From Lysobacterales bacterium (GTDB lineage Bacteria > Pseudomonadota > Gammaproteobacteria > Xanthomonadales > SZUA-36): a DNA stretch of 18,234 bases. Positions 6,425 to 12,707 of this stretch are shown piece by piece. The stretch's first letter is position 1. Every line of letters begins with the position of its first letter. Made by a program: the position numbers and the translations under genes. Below the pieces are notes generated by a model. The model saw only the letters and a program-made list of their open reading frames with translations, searched no databases and was not told the DNA's origin. The stretch lies in the NCBI GenBank assembly GCA_026193295.1, contig JAPHSB010000287.1, positions 1 through 18,234 of the forward strand, in the 5' to 3' direction.

Positions 6425-8632
6425 TCAATCGGCAAACAGTTCCCGTCCGCTGGTGCCGATGCTGGCCAGGCCTTTGAGGTTGAATTCGAGGTAGATTGCG
6501 TCGCGGTAATCGCCGTCGCGATTTCTGAGATACCGCCGCACCACCGTGCGCACGGCCCAGCAGCAGCTCTCGTATTCAACGCCGGCCTGGAACTCAAGCA
6601 TGTCACTGTCGGCGAACGAGTAATTGATTCGCGAGAGGGCGCGCCAACTGGACGTGATCGGCCAAAAAACCCGGATATCAAACTGGTCGACCCGGTCGCG
6701 CCGGTAGCGGTATTCGAACGCAGCGCGGCGGCCCTCATCACCCCGATACTCGATTCCGAACATGCCCAAATCCAGTTCGTTGTCCTGCCAGTTGTACTGC
6801 GCGGCTGCCGCGGCGCTCAGGCGGGAGAACGGTCGCCAGCGGTATTCGGCGAGGAACGGAGCGAGATCCTCGTCCATCACCGGCGCGCCGTCGAGCTGCA
6901 CTTCGCGCGGACTGAAGTAAAAGATCTGCCCGAAGCTGAGGCTCCACAGGACCTGGCCGCTCGGACCATCGAAGCGGCGCGTCGAAACCGCCATCGACAG
7001 CTGGTTGGCATCACCCTGGCGGTCGCCGCCCGAAAAGCGATTGGTGTTGAACAGCTGGCTGAAACCGAAGGTGAAGTCACCGGTGTCGAACAGCGGCTGA
7101 TCATCCTGATCTTCGCGGGGCACGTGAAGGTAAAAAACACGGGGCTCGAGGGTTTGCAGGTCGCCATTGGCCGCCCGCCGGTCGAATATCAGGCCGGCGT
7201 CCATGCTGGCGATCATGGTCCCGGTGGATGGGTTGTCATTGCCCGGCGATCCCCGCAGATCGAGGTCGTAGGCCGTGTAGCGATAGCCGACGGCGGGTTT
7301 CAGGAAGCCCCAGTGTTTCCGCATATCCCAATAGATGTTGGGGTAGAGGTCCGCACGGGCGCCGATTGTTCCTGCGTCCCGATCGAAATAGACGACCTCG
7401 GAATCCAGCGCCAGCGACAGGCCGCTGTCGGTGAGCGGCCGGTCCAGCCAGAACAAAACGCGCGGCACGCGCCGGTAAGGCTCGTTGGCGGGCAGCACCG
7501 ACTCGTCGATGACCTGGAAATCGTCCGCAGTCAGCATCAGGTTCCAGTAAGGCCCGACCCCCCTCAGCTCCGCGCTGCTGCGCAGAAATTGCTTGGAAGT
7601 CTGGCCCAGGCTGGTGCCGAAGTCCTGATAGTAACGGTCGTCGCTCACGCGGTCGACGACCAGGCTGGTGCGCCAGCGCTGCCGTGGTGAAGAGAAGTGC
7701 TTGAACAGGTACCGGTAGCGCTCCTCGTCCGTCTTCCTGTCGTTGCGCAGGTAATCCATGTCGAATTCACCACTCGTGCGCCGCGTCAGGAAACGGTAAT
7801 CGCCGGACAGCATGAAGCCCCGCTCGGTGAAATAGCGCGGTTCGATAACGGCATCGTGGTTCGGCGCGATGTTCCAGTACCAGGGCGCGCCGATTTCGAA
7901 ACCGGTATCGTTGGCGTGCCCCACGCTCGGGTAAAGAAACCCGCTTTTGCGCCGGTCGTCGATCGGAAACGAAAAGTACGGGGCGTACAGGATGGGCACG
8001 CCCTTGAAAGTCAATTTCGCCCCGCGCGCCTTGCCCATGCCTTCGTCATGGCGCAGTTCCAGCTCGCGGGCGAACAGCTGCCAGTCCGGCTTGTCGCTTG
8101 GGCAGGTCGTGTAATCGAGCCGATGCAGGATGGATGTGTTCCCGCCCGCCAGCTCGGCGCGCTCGGCGCTGCCATTGGCGACGGAACCCGTGAGGCCGTA
8201 GTCGATCCCGGAGAACCAACCGGATTCCTCGAGGAAGGAATAACTTGCCTGCTGGCCCCGGAACCAGACCTGCTGATCCTGGTAGTCAATCCTGCCGGGA
8301 ACGGTGACCACTTCGGTGGCTGGGTCGTAGAGGATGCGGTCGGTCTTGATGTGCTGGTCCGCGCGGAACAGTTCCACGTCGCCGCGCGCTTCGCCCAGCG
8401 TCTCCTTGCCGGCATCGAGTTCCTTGGCATAGATGACGATCGGAGCTCGGCTGCGGTCTGGGGTCTGTGCTATCGCTGGGCCGAGCGTGAGATCGGGGCA
8501 TGCCGATTGCGCGTCCATTTCGGACTGCGGCGCAGAATCTTGGGCATGGACCGAGGGAACGCCGAGGCACAGCCCGCACAATACGACCACCACAGCCGCA
8601 AATCCGCCATATGATTCAGAAGGCAATGCCAA
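6425..8632 (-). CDS. lptD: LPS-assembly outer-membrane protein LptD
   Basis: Outer-membrane beta-barrel that, with LptE, inserts lipopolysaccharide into the outer leaflet. A signal peptide ends at VHA (about residue 30). The OstA/jellyroll domain follows (about 60-200, with ARGDVELFRADQHIKTDRI-type repeats), then the barrel (about 210-735). The four cysteines needed for the two interdomain disulfides are all present: C45, C177 and the adjacent pair C690-C691. At 735 aa it is slightly shorter than E. coli LptD (784). No ATG suits the N-terminus, so the start is a TTG: codon 1 (8632) or codon 3 (8626). AAGGA lies 3 nt before the first and 9 nt before the second. It precedes surA and follows a putative lipoprotein aminopeptidase by 48 bp. 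Confidence 0.95.
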   Translation of the reverse strand: MALPSESYGGFAAVVVVLCGLCLGVPSVHAQDSAPQSEMDAQSACPDLTLGPAIAQTPDRSRAPIVIYAKELDAGKETLGEARGDVELFRADQHIKTDRILYDPATEVVTVPGRIDYQDQQVWFRGQQASYSFLEESGWFSGIDYGLTGSVANGSAERAELAGGNTSILHRLDYTTCPSDKPDWQLFARELELRHDEGMGKARGAKLTFKGVPILYAPYFSFPIDDRRKSGFLYPSVGHANDTGFEIGAPWYWNIAPNHDAVIEPRYFTERGFMLSGDYRFLTRRTSGEFDMDYLRNDRKTDEERYRYLFKHFSSPRQRWRTSLVVDRVSDDRYYQDFGTSLGQTSKQFLRSSAELRGVGPYWNLMLTADDFQVIDESVLPANEPYRRVPRVLFWLDRPLTDSGLSLALDSEVVYFDRDAGTIGARADLYPNIYWDMRKHWGFLKPAVGYRYTAYDLDLRGSPGNDNPSTGTMIASMDAGLIFDRRAANGDLQTLEPRVFYLHVPREDQDDQPLFDTGDFTFGFSQLFNTNRFSGGDRQGDANQLSMAVSTRRFDGPSGQVLWSLSFGQIFYFSPREVQLDGAPVMDEDLAPFLAEYRWRPFSRLSAAAAAQYNWQDNELDLGMFGIEYRGDEGRRAAFEYRYRRDRVDQFDIRVFWPITSSWRALSRINYSFADSDMLEFQAGVEYESCCWAVRTVVRRYLRNRDGDYRDAIYLEFNLKGLASIGTSGRELFAD

Positions 8633-8680
8633 GGATCCTTGAGCCGTCAGTCGTAGGCCATTCTTATGCCGGTAACGGTG

Positions 8681-9772
8681 TCATAGATCGACCTGCGACG
8701 CAACGGGCGGGCAGGGCTGTTCGAGCCAGGCGCGTCTTGCGTCGGCCGCCAAGCCGGCCTGCGCGGCAGCCCGGGCGTGAAACCGCTTCATATCCTTTGC
8801 CGAGTCCCGGTACAGGGCCGAAAATGCGCAGATGCCGCCCCGGTAGCTGTTAAACAGGGCCAGCCGCGCATTGTTGAGCTCGCTGGCAAACCACCCGCCA
8901 AAGAAATCACGTCCCTGCCAGGATTCTCGAACCAGGTCCCGGTAATCCACTTGCAGCTGGTCGAAGATGGCCGCCTTCGATTGGCGCTTTCCGTCATCCT
9001 CCGCGTTCCCGGCGTAGAGTTCAGACAAGCTGACCCTGGCTCGCAGGAGCAGCGCATCGAACTGCGTTGCTGCCTGTTGTTGATCCCGCCACCCCGACAG
9101 CTGACTCTCGCGACCCGACAACCGGAGCCACAGCGTTACTCCGATTTCCTCGACAAAGCTGGCGTAACTCTCGTTGAAAACCGTATCGCCCCGCAGGTAC
9201 AGCTGCTGGTGCGCCAGTTCGTGAAACATGACCGCTGCGAGTCGCTCGTCGCGGTAGCGAAGCATCGTGTCGAGCAAGGGGTCCTCGAACCATCCGAGTG
9301 TCGAGTAGGCGACTGCCGGCGATACCGCGACGTCGAGGCCGTCGGTTGCCAGGCGGCCCGCGAACCGGGTGGCGGCTTCCTGCTCAAAATAGCCACGGTA
9401 AGGCACACAGCCAGCCACCAGGAAGCACCAGCGACGCGGCTCCAGCGACAGCTCGGGCGTGGCCACGACGTTCCAGGTCACCGCCGCGCGCCCGGTGCGC
9501 ACAAAATGGGTATAGCTGCCGTTGTCGGGCAGGCCCAGCTGCGCGGTCGCGAACTCGCGAATTTCGATCGCCAGTTCGAGTTTGTGGGTCAGTTCGGGAG
9601 CGCTGTCGCCGGCCGCCAGGATTTTCGAGATCTCTTGCCGGCCTCGCATCAGGCCCAGATGACCCGAGATCGCCTGGGCGTAATAACCCGGTCCCGCGCA
9701 AGCTGCGACCTGGATAAGTGGGAGCAGCAACGCTAACGCGAGGGCGGTGCGGAGGAGGGCAGGTTTTTTCAT
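8681..9772 (-). CDS. Putative zinc aminopeptidase, predicted lipoprotein (PF10023/COG4324-like)
   Basis: The sequence resembles a family annotated as predicted aminopeptidase. The 363-aa product begins with a positively charged, hydrophobic signal and a lipobox VAAC, so Cys25 is the predicted lipidated residue after processing by Lgt. A zinc-peptidase HELAHQ motif (184-189) is followed by NESYASFVEE (200-209), which supplies a probable third glutamate ligand, as in gluzincins. Substrate and exact activity are unknown. By its second lipoprotein residue (Ala) it would be expected to be sorted to the outer membrane. It is transcribed in the same direction as lptD, 48 bp upstream, and diverges from msrB with only 39 bp between the start codons. 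Confidence 0.85.
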   Translation of the reverse strand: MKKPALLRTALALALLLPLIQVAACAGPGYYAQAISGHLGLMRGRQEISKILAAGDSAPELTHKLELAIEIREFATAQLGLPDNGSYTHFVRTGRAAVTWNVVATPELSLEPRRWCFLVAGCVPYRGYFEQEAATRFAGRLATDGLDVAVSPAVAYSTLGWFEDPLLDTMLRYRDERLAAVMFHELAHQQLYLRGDTVFNESYASFVEEIGVTLWLRLSGRESQLSGWRDQQQAATQFDALLLRARVSLSELYAGNAEDDGKRQSKAAIFDQLQVDYRDLVRESWQGRDFFGGWFASELNNARLALFNSYRGGICAFSALYRDSAKDMKRFHARAAAQAGLAADARRAWLEQPCPPVASQVDL

Positions 9773-9811
9773 CCAATAGTCAGTCTGTGCAGATTTGGGT
9801 AAGATCGCTCA

Positions 9812-10255
9812 ATGGCGAAAGACATCACGAAAACTAGCAAGTCCGATGCGGAATGGAAAGCGGAACTGACCCCGGAGCAATACCGGGTCATGCGCCAGGC
9901 CGGAACCGAGGCGCCGTTCAGCGGTGCCTACGACCAGTCCTGGGAGGCCGGTGTGTATCATTGCGCGGGCTGCGGCCACGCCCTGTTCGACTCGGAGAGC
10001 AAATTCAATGCCGGCTGCGGCTGGCCGAGTTTTCACTCGGAACTCGATGAAGCCAACATCGTGCAGCGCCCCGATTTCGCCCACGGCATGACCCGTATCG
10101 AGCTCTTATGCAGAAACTGCGACGCGCACCTCGGCCATATCTTTCCGGACGGCCCGCCACCAACCGGAATGCGTTATTGCATCAATTCGGTTTCACTTGA
10201 ATTCCGGCCTGCGGATGCGCCGGGTGGTGACGAAGCGCCAACGGAATCTGAGTGA
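9812..10255 (+). CDS. msrB: Peptide-methionine (R)-S-oxide reductase MsrB
   Basis: Reduces the R epimer of methionine sulfoxide in oxidised proteins, regenerated by thioredoxin. The catalytic RYCINSVSLEF motif carries C123. Two CxxC pairs (C51/C54 and C100/C103) form the structural zinc site. FNAGCGWPSF contains C69, the usual resolving cysteine, and CDAHLGHIFPDGPPPTG is the family core. Length is 147 aa (E. coli 137), and no signal peptide is seen, so it is cytosolic. The ATG is 39 bp from the divergent aminopeptidase start. The 3' end overlaps the next gene by 4 bp (GTGA), suggesting coupled translation. Confidence 0.96.
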   Translation: MAKDITKTSKSDAEWKAELTPEQYRVMRQAGTEAPFSGAYDQSWEAGVYHCAGCGHALFDSESKFNAGCGWPSFHSELDEANIVQRPDFAHGMTRIELLCRNCDAHLGHIFPDGPPPTGMRYCINSVSLEFRPADAPGGDEAPTESE

Positions 10256-10566
10256 TCAAGGTCTACGAGAACTTCGATTTCAGCCGGGTCGGGCAAATGC
10301 AGTCGCTGCTGGAATCGCATGGAATAGGGACCTTCATCCGCAACCAGTATGGCTCGTCGGTGATGGGCGAGGTGCCGTTCGTCGAAGTCGTTCCCCAGCT
10401 GTATGTCTTGCGCGAGCGCGATGTCGATCGGGCGATCGAACTGCTGCAATTGGATCTGCCCCGGGACAACGAGGCGGGCGACTGGGTATGCCCCGAATGC
10501 GGTATCGACGTGGAAGGCCAATTCAGCCGCTGCTGGAAGTGCGGCCTGGGCCGGGACGAGGAGTAA
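10252..10566 (+). CDS. DUF2007-type protein with C-terminal zinc ribbon
   Basis: A 104-aa protein whose N-terminal part (about 1-68; KVYENFDFSRVGQMQSLLE, then VMGEVPFVEVVPQLYVL) resembles the small DUF2007 domain, sometimes called a putative signal-transducing fold. The C-terminus carries a compact zinc ribbon with cysteines C80, C83, C94 and C97 (CPEC...CWKC). Function is not established. The GTG start overlaps the msrB stop (GTGA), the hallmark of an operon pair, which may connect it with redox or protein repair; that link is inference. It converges with the downstream dehydrogenase, leaving 10 bp between stops. Confidence 0.85.
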   Translation: MIKVYENFDFSRVGQMQSLLESHGIGTFIRNQYGSSVMGEVPFVEVVPQLYVLRERDVDRAIELLQLDLPRDNEAGDWVCPECGIDVEGQFSRCWKCGLGRDEE

Positions 10567-10576
10567 GTTTCGCCGG

Positions 10577-11341
10577 TTACCAGGGAATCTCGCTGCCGTC
10601 CCAGTTCAGGAATCGGCCGCTGTCCGCGGGGCCGGTGTTTTGAATGACCCCTATTATTCGGTCCGCTGTCTGTCGCGGCGTGTAGAGCCGGCCGGGTTTG
10701 ACATTGCGCTGGAATGGCCGTGACAGGCCGGTATCCGTGGTGCCGGGGTGTATGGCCAGGATGCTGGCCTGTGGATGCTTGACCCGGCATTCGATGGACA
10801 GCGTTTTGATCAGCTGGTTGAGTGCGGCCTTGGACGCCCGGTAGCCGTACCAGCCACCCAGGCGATTGTCACTGATGCTGCCGACCATGGCCGAGAGGGC
10901 GGCAAAAGTGAAGCGCCGCTGCCGGTCAGCTGTCTCCAGCAGGGCGCGGGCGACCATCAACGGCCCTATGCTGTTGACCGCGAACATGCGCAACAGGTTT
11001 GGCACGCTGCAGTCGGCCAGCGATTTTTCCGGCTGCAGTCCGTTCTCATGCAAGATGCCGGCAGCGTGAATCGCGATGTCGATTCCACCTTCCACGTGCT
11101 TCAGAAGGCTGCTGAATGAATCGATGCTGGCATCGCTGGAGACGTCCAACGCAATTCGCTGCAGGCGCTCGCCGTGCAGACTGGCCAGCCGGTCCAGGCC
11201 CCGCCGGTCCGAAGCCGGGCGATAGGTGGTAATCACACGGTTCACGGAAGGATCGGCCAGCTGCGCTTCCGCCAGGGCCAGGCCGATACCCCGGCTGGCG
11301 CCCACGACCAGCCGGACGCCGCTCTGCGGGGCGTCAGGCAC
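10577..11341 (-). CDS. Short-chain dehydrogenase/reductase, CsgA (C-factor)-like
   Basis: Classical-type SDR, 254 aa, presumably cytosolic and NAD(P)-dependent. It shows the nucleotide-binding loop VGASRGIG (13-20), the IHAAG motif (91-95), NSIGP (123-127), a serine-rich FAALSAMVGSI strand and the catalytic YxxxK (Y167, K171) within GYRASKAALNQLIK. HPGTTDTGLS after the active site is typical of the C-factor-like subgroup. The substrate cannot be predicted. The start is a GTG that overlaps the end of the CIA30-like gene by 8 bp, so the two are almost certainly translated from one mRNA. It is the last gene of the three-gene set that begins at 12288. Confidence 0.9.
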   Translation of the reverse strand: MPDAPQSGVRLVVGASRGIGLALAEAQLADPSVNRVITTYRPASDRRGLDRLASLHGERLQRIALDVSSDASIDSFSSLLKHVEGGIDIAIHAAGILHENGLQPEKSLADCSVPNLLRMFAVNSIGPLMVARALLETADRQRRFTFAALSAMVGSISDNRLGGWYGYRASKAALNQLIKTLSIECRVKHPQASILAIHPGTTDTGLSRPFQRNVKPGRLYTPRQTADRIIGVIQNTGPADSGRFLNWDGSEIPW

Positions 11342-11822
11342 GACAGCGGTCCGCGTCGGTGGTTTCGATGGTATGAATGCTTAATGCAAAGGCGCCTTCC
11401 CGGGAGCTGGCGAGCATGAACCCGATAAAATGCATCTCCCGGTCAGCCAGCCCAGGCAGGGCCTCGACGCGGCGCCCGCGAAAGACCGGTTCGAAGTCAT
11501 GAATCGCCAGGATGATGGTTTCCCGGGCGCCGCTGGTGTCGAAGGAGGCGCGCCAGGCGATGTCCCCCGAATCGGCCGTCTCGCGCAGCCGCAGTTGGTA
11601 ACGGCGGCCGTCACCGGTGAGTGACAGTCGAATTTCGGCAAAACGGGCGATAGGCGCAGCCAGGCCGCCCCGAATCGAGGCGAAGCCACCGGCGTTTGCA
11701 GTCGACAGCGATCCAGAGAAATGCAGGCCCTGGTCATCGAGGCTGAACCTCGAGCGCGAAAGACCGCCCATCACGCCATCGTTGATGATTTGCCAGTCAA
11801 TTCGCGCCGGCTCAAGCTGCAT
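11334..11822 (-). CDS. CIA30-like protein (complex I intermediate-associated protein 30 family)
   Basis: A 162-aa protein with the diagnostic family pattern: W-x-I-INDGVMGGLSRS at the N-terminus, then LHFSGSLSTANAGGFASIRG, and a galactose-binding-like beta fold ending IHDFEPVFRGR...LPGLADREMHFIGFMLA. The mitochondrial member helps assemble respiratory complex I. Bacterial members are mostly uncharacterised, and no complex I genes are nearby, so that role should not be transferred. No signal peptide is seen. ATG at 11822 gives the family N-terminus; the frame is open further upstream only because it shadows the preceding gene. It overlaps the preceding gene by 11 bp and the SDR gene by 8 bp. 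Confidence 0.85.
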   Translation of the reverse strand: MQLEPARIDWQIINDGVMGGLSRSRFSLDDQGLHFSGSLSTANAGGFASIRGGLAAPIARFAEIRLSLTGDGRRYQLRLRETADSGDIAWRASFDTSGARETIILAIHDFEPVFRGRRVEALPGLADREMHFIGFMLASSREGAFALSIHTIETTDADRCRA

Positions 11823-12288
11823 GGCGCGGCCACCAATCCGGAGCACGGCGCCGGGTCCACTGCGCGAAGGCAAGTTTTTCACCCAGGTAATACGAGCGGT
11901 AGGCGGTGACCGGGTCGCCGGGAACCTTGTACTGATCCGGCATCGCCTGAGCGAACTCGGTGAGCCCCGCTGCTTCGTAATGATGATCACAGATGCGGTC
12001 AAGCACGGCAATGGAGGCGTGATCGCGGTCCTTGCGGTAACGGTAACGGTATTCGGCATTCAGCGCGCGCGCCAGCTGGGCCAGCCAAAGAAAATTGTCA
12101 TGCGACTCCTCCACCCACAGAACACAGGGATGCTTGACGTGCGTCGAGCGGTAGGGTGTAGAGAAACCTTTCTTGTTCAGCGCGGTACAGAGTAGCTGAA
12201 CACTTTCCAGGATCATCTTGGAAACGTGGCGATCGCAGTGATACCGCGCGCAGCGCTCAATTTCCCTGTCCAGTACGAATATGTTCAT
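11812..12288 (-). CDS. Conserved protein of a phage-associated family, function unknown
   Basis: A 158-aa basic, soluble protein. The pattern MNIFVLD near the start, YHCDRHVSKMILESVQLL (16-33), HPCVLWVEESHDNFLWL (53-69), AMPDQYK (115-121), AYRSYYLGEKLAFA-WTRR (129-148) and a final APDWW matches a family I recall as common in tailed-phage genomes and scattered in bacterial chromosomes. No function is established to my knowledge. Conserved Cys18, His21 and Lys24 and several aromatic residues could form an active or metal site. ATG at 12288 has an AAAGG-type ribosome-binding site. The open frame runs further upstream to 12513, but that part covers the promoter and leader and lacks family similarity. 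It is the first gene of the 158-aa/CIA30/SDR set. Confidence 0.82.
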   Translation of the reverse strand: MNIFVLDREIERCARYHCDRHVSKMILESVQLLCTALNKKGFSTPYRSTHVKHPCVLWVEESHDNFLWLAQLARALNAEYRYRYRKDRDHASIAVLDRICDHHYEAAGLTEFAQAMPDQYKVPGDPVTAYRSYYLGEKLAFAQWTRRRAPDWWPRHAA

Positions 12289-12315
12289 CTGCCTTTCGCC
12301 GCACTCACGCGCCCC

Positions 12316-12334
12316 AAAAAAAGAGCGGCCCGCT
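12316..12334 (-). terminator. Candidate intrinsic terminator in the leader of the 158-aa gene
   Basis: On the - strand, AGCG-GGC-CGCT is followed by CTTTTTTT. The stem is short (4 bp), although the upstream AAG can add pairs with the CTT that follows. The seven-T tract is striking in GC-rich DNA. It stands between the predicted transcription start and the first gene, so termination would either end a small RNA or attenuate the operon. Confidence 0.45.
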
Positions 12335-12417
12335 AAGCTTCCGGCCTGAGGAGCAGCCGGAGACCTTTGGCGCGGGCCTAAGGGATGCACACTGGGGGTG
12401 TGCTGAGGGTCTCCAAT
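12316..12417 (-). ncRNA. Candidate structured small RNA or attenuator leader
   Basis: Predicted from the promoter position to start near 12417. Stem GGAGACC (12414-12408) pairs perfectly with GGTCTCC (12365-12359). Inside it, GCACAC-CCCCA-GTGTGC (12403-12387) is a perfect 6-bp hairpin with a C-rich loop. A second hairpin (12360-12341, CCGGCTG/CAGGCCGG with one bulged G) exposes the loop CTCCT. A short GC stem and a U7 tract finish the element. C-rich loops are typical of some small RNAs that pair with ribosome-binding sites. Alternatively it is a terminating leader that controls the gene 28 bp downstream. No known riboswitch is recognised. Confidence 0.45.
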
Positions 12418-12423
12418 GGCCAC

Positions 12424-12452
12424 AATGTACAGAAAACGTACAAGTAAGTCAA
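12424..12452 (-). promoter_or_regulatory. Sigma-70-type promoter of the 158-aa/CIA30/SDR genes
   Basis: On the - strand, TTGACT (12452-12447) is followed by a 17-bp spacer and TACATT (12429-12424). The -35 box matches the consensus at 5 of 6 positions and the -10 box at 4 of 6, with optimal spacing. The predicted start is near 12417. The surroundings are AT-rich, including an A/T-run-rich upstream segment. The TGTACA-type repeat at 12426-12442 occupies the spacer and the -10 box, the position of a repressor operator. Confidence 0.6.
12426..12442. promoter_or_regulatory. TGTACA-type operator overlapping the -10 region
   Basis: The + strand reads TGTACAGAAAACGTACA: a dyad TGTAC-N7-GTACA that can also be read as two TNTACA-like half-sites 11 bp apart (TGTACA, CGTACA). 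It covers the promoter spacer and most of the -10 box, so a bound protein would block initiation. The binding protein is not encoded in this window. Confidence 0.5.
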
Positions 12453-12481
12453 GCCATATTTCAAAAAAATAGCAAAATATA

Positions 12482-12498
12482 TGTACAACAATCATACA
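12482..12498. promoter_or_regulatory. Second TGTACA-type operator, upstream copy
   Basis: The + strand reads TGTACAACAATCATACA, with the same layout as the copy at 12426: TGTACA, 5 bp, then a degenerate TACA half-site. Half-sites are 11 bp apart, one helical turn. It begins exactly 56 bp from the first copy and lies 29 bp upstream of the -35 box, so it could support DNA looping, cooperative repression or activation. Confidence 0.45.
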
Positions 12499-12707
12499 TA
12501 CCCGGACTTCCAATGCTGAACGGGATGTGGCCTGGGGTCACTGAGGCAAGCACTGCGAGCCTTCTGCCGCCAGTGTTTGAACGGTGTATTACGCTGCATC
12601 GGCATGGCAAGGGGGGTGATCACCGCGGTCCCGGCAACCCCAACCGGCCAGAACCAGCTCCAGGCCGTTGCCATCACTTTGTCCCGGCGGCGATGCCGCT
12701 GCGCCGT

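Larger units (their letters stand above)
12289..12707. other. 419-bp intergenic region, regulatory on its left side
   Basis: This is the largest non-coding stretch of the window. Bases 12289-12498 hold the regulatory elements listed separately: leader hairpins with a T7 tract, a promoter and two TGTACA-type repeats, in an unusually AT-rich patch for this genome. Bases 12499-12707 lie downstream of the acyltransferase fusion gene and show no convincing gene. A small - strand hairpin (GCGGC-ATC-GCCGC, 12699-12687) follows that gene's stop but has no T tract. A 61-codon - strand frame (12677-12492) has no ribosome-binding or family support. Confidence 0.7.

Noticed and set aside
7697..8614. 305-codon + strand open frame opposite lptD
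   Set aside because: Shadow of lptD, which has all four conserved cysteines and a full-length barrel.
12426..12442. LexA (SOS) box
   Set aside because: The gammaproteobacterial pattern CTGT-N8-ACAG is not present; the dyad is TGTAC-N7-GTACA.
12289..12513. N-terminal extension of the 158-aa protein up to 12513
   Set aside because: The extra 75 codons cover the promoter, operators and hairpin leader and have no family similarity; the family begins MNIF.
12492..12677. 61-codon - strand frame with a hydrophobic start
   Set aside because: No ribosome-binding site or recognisable family, and skewed composition; it may be chance.
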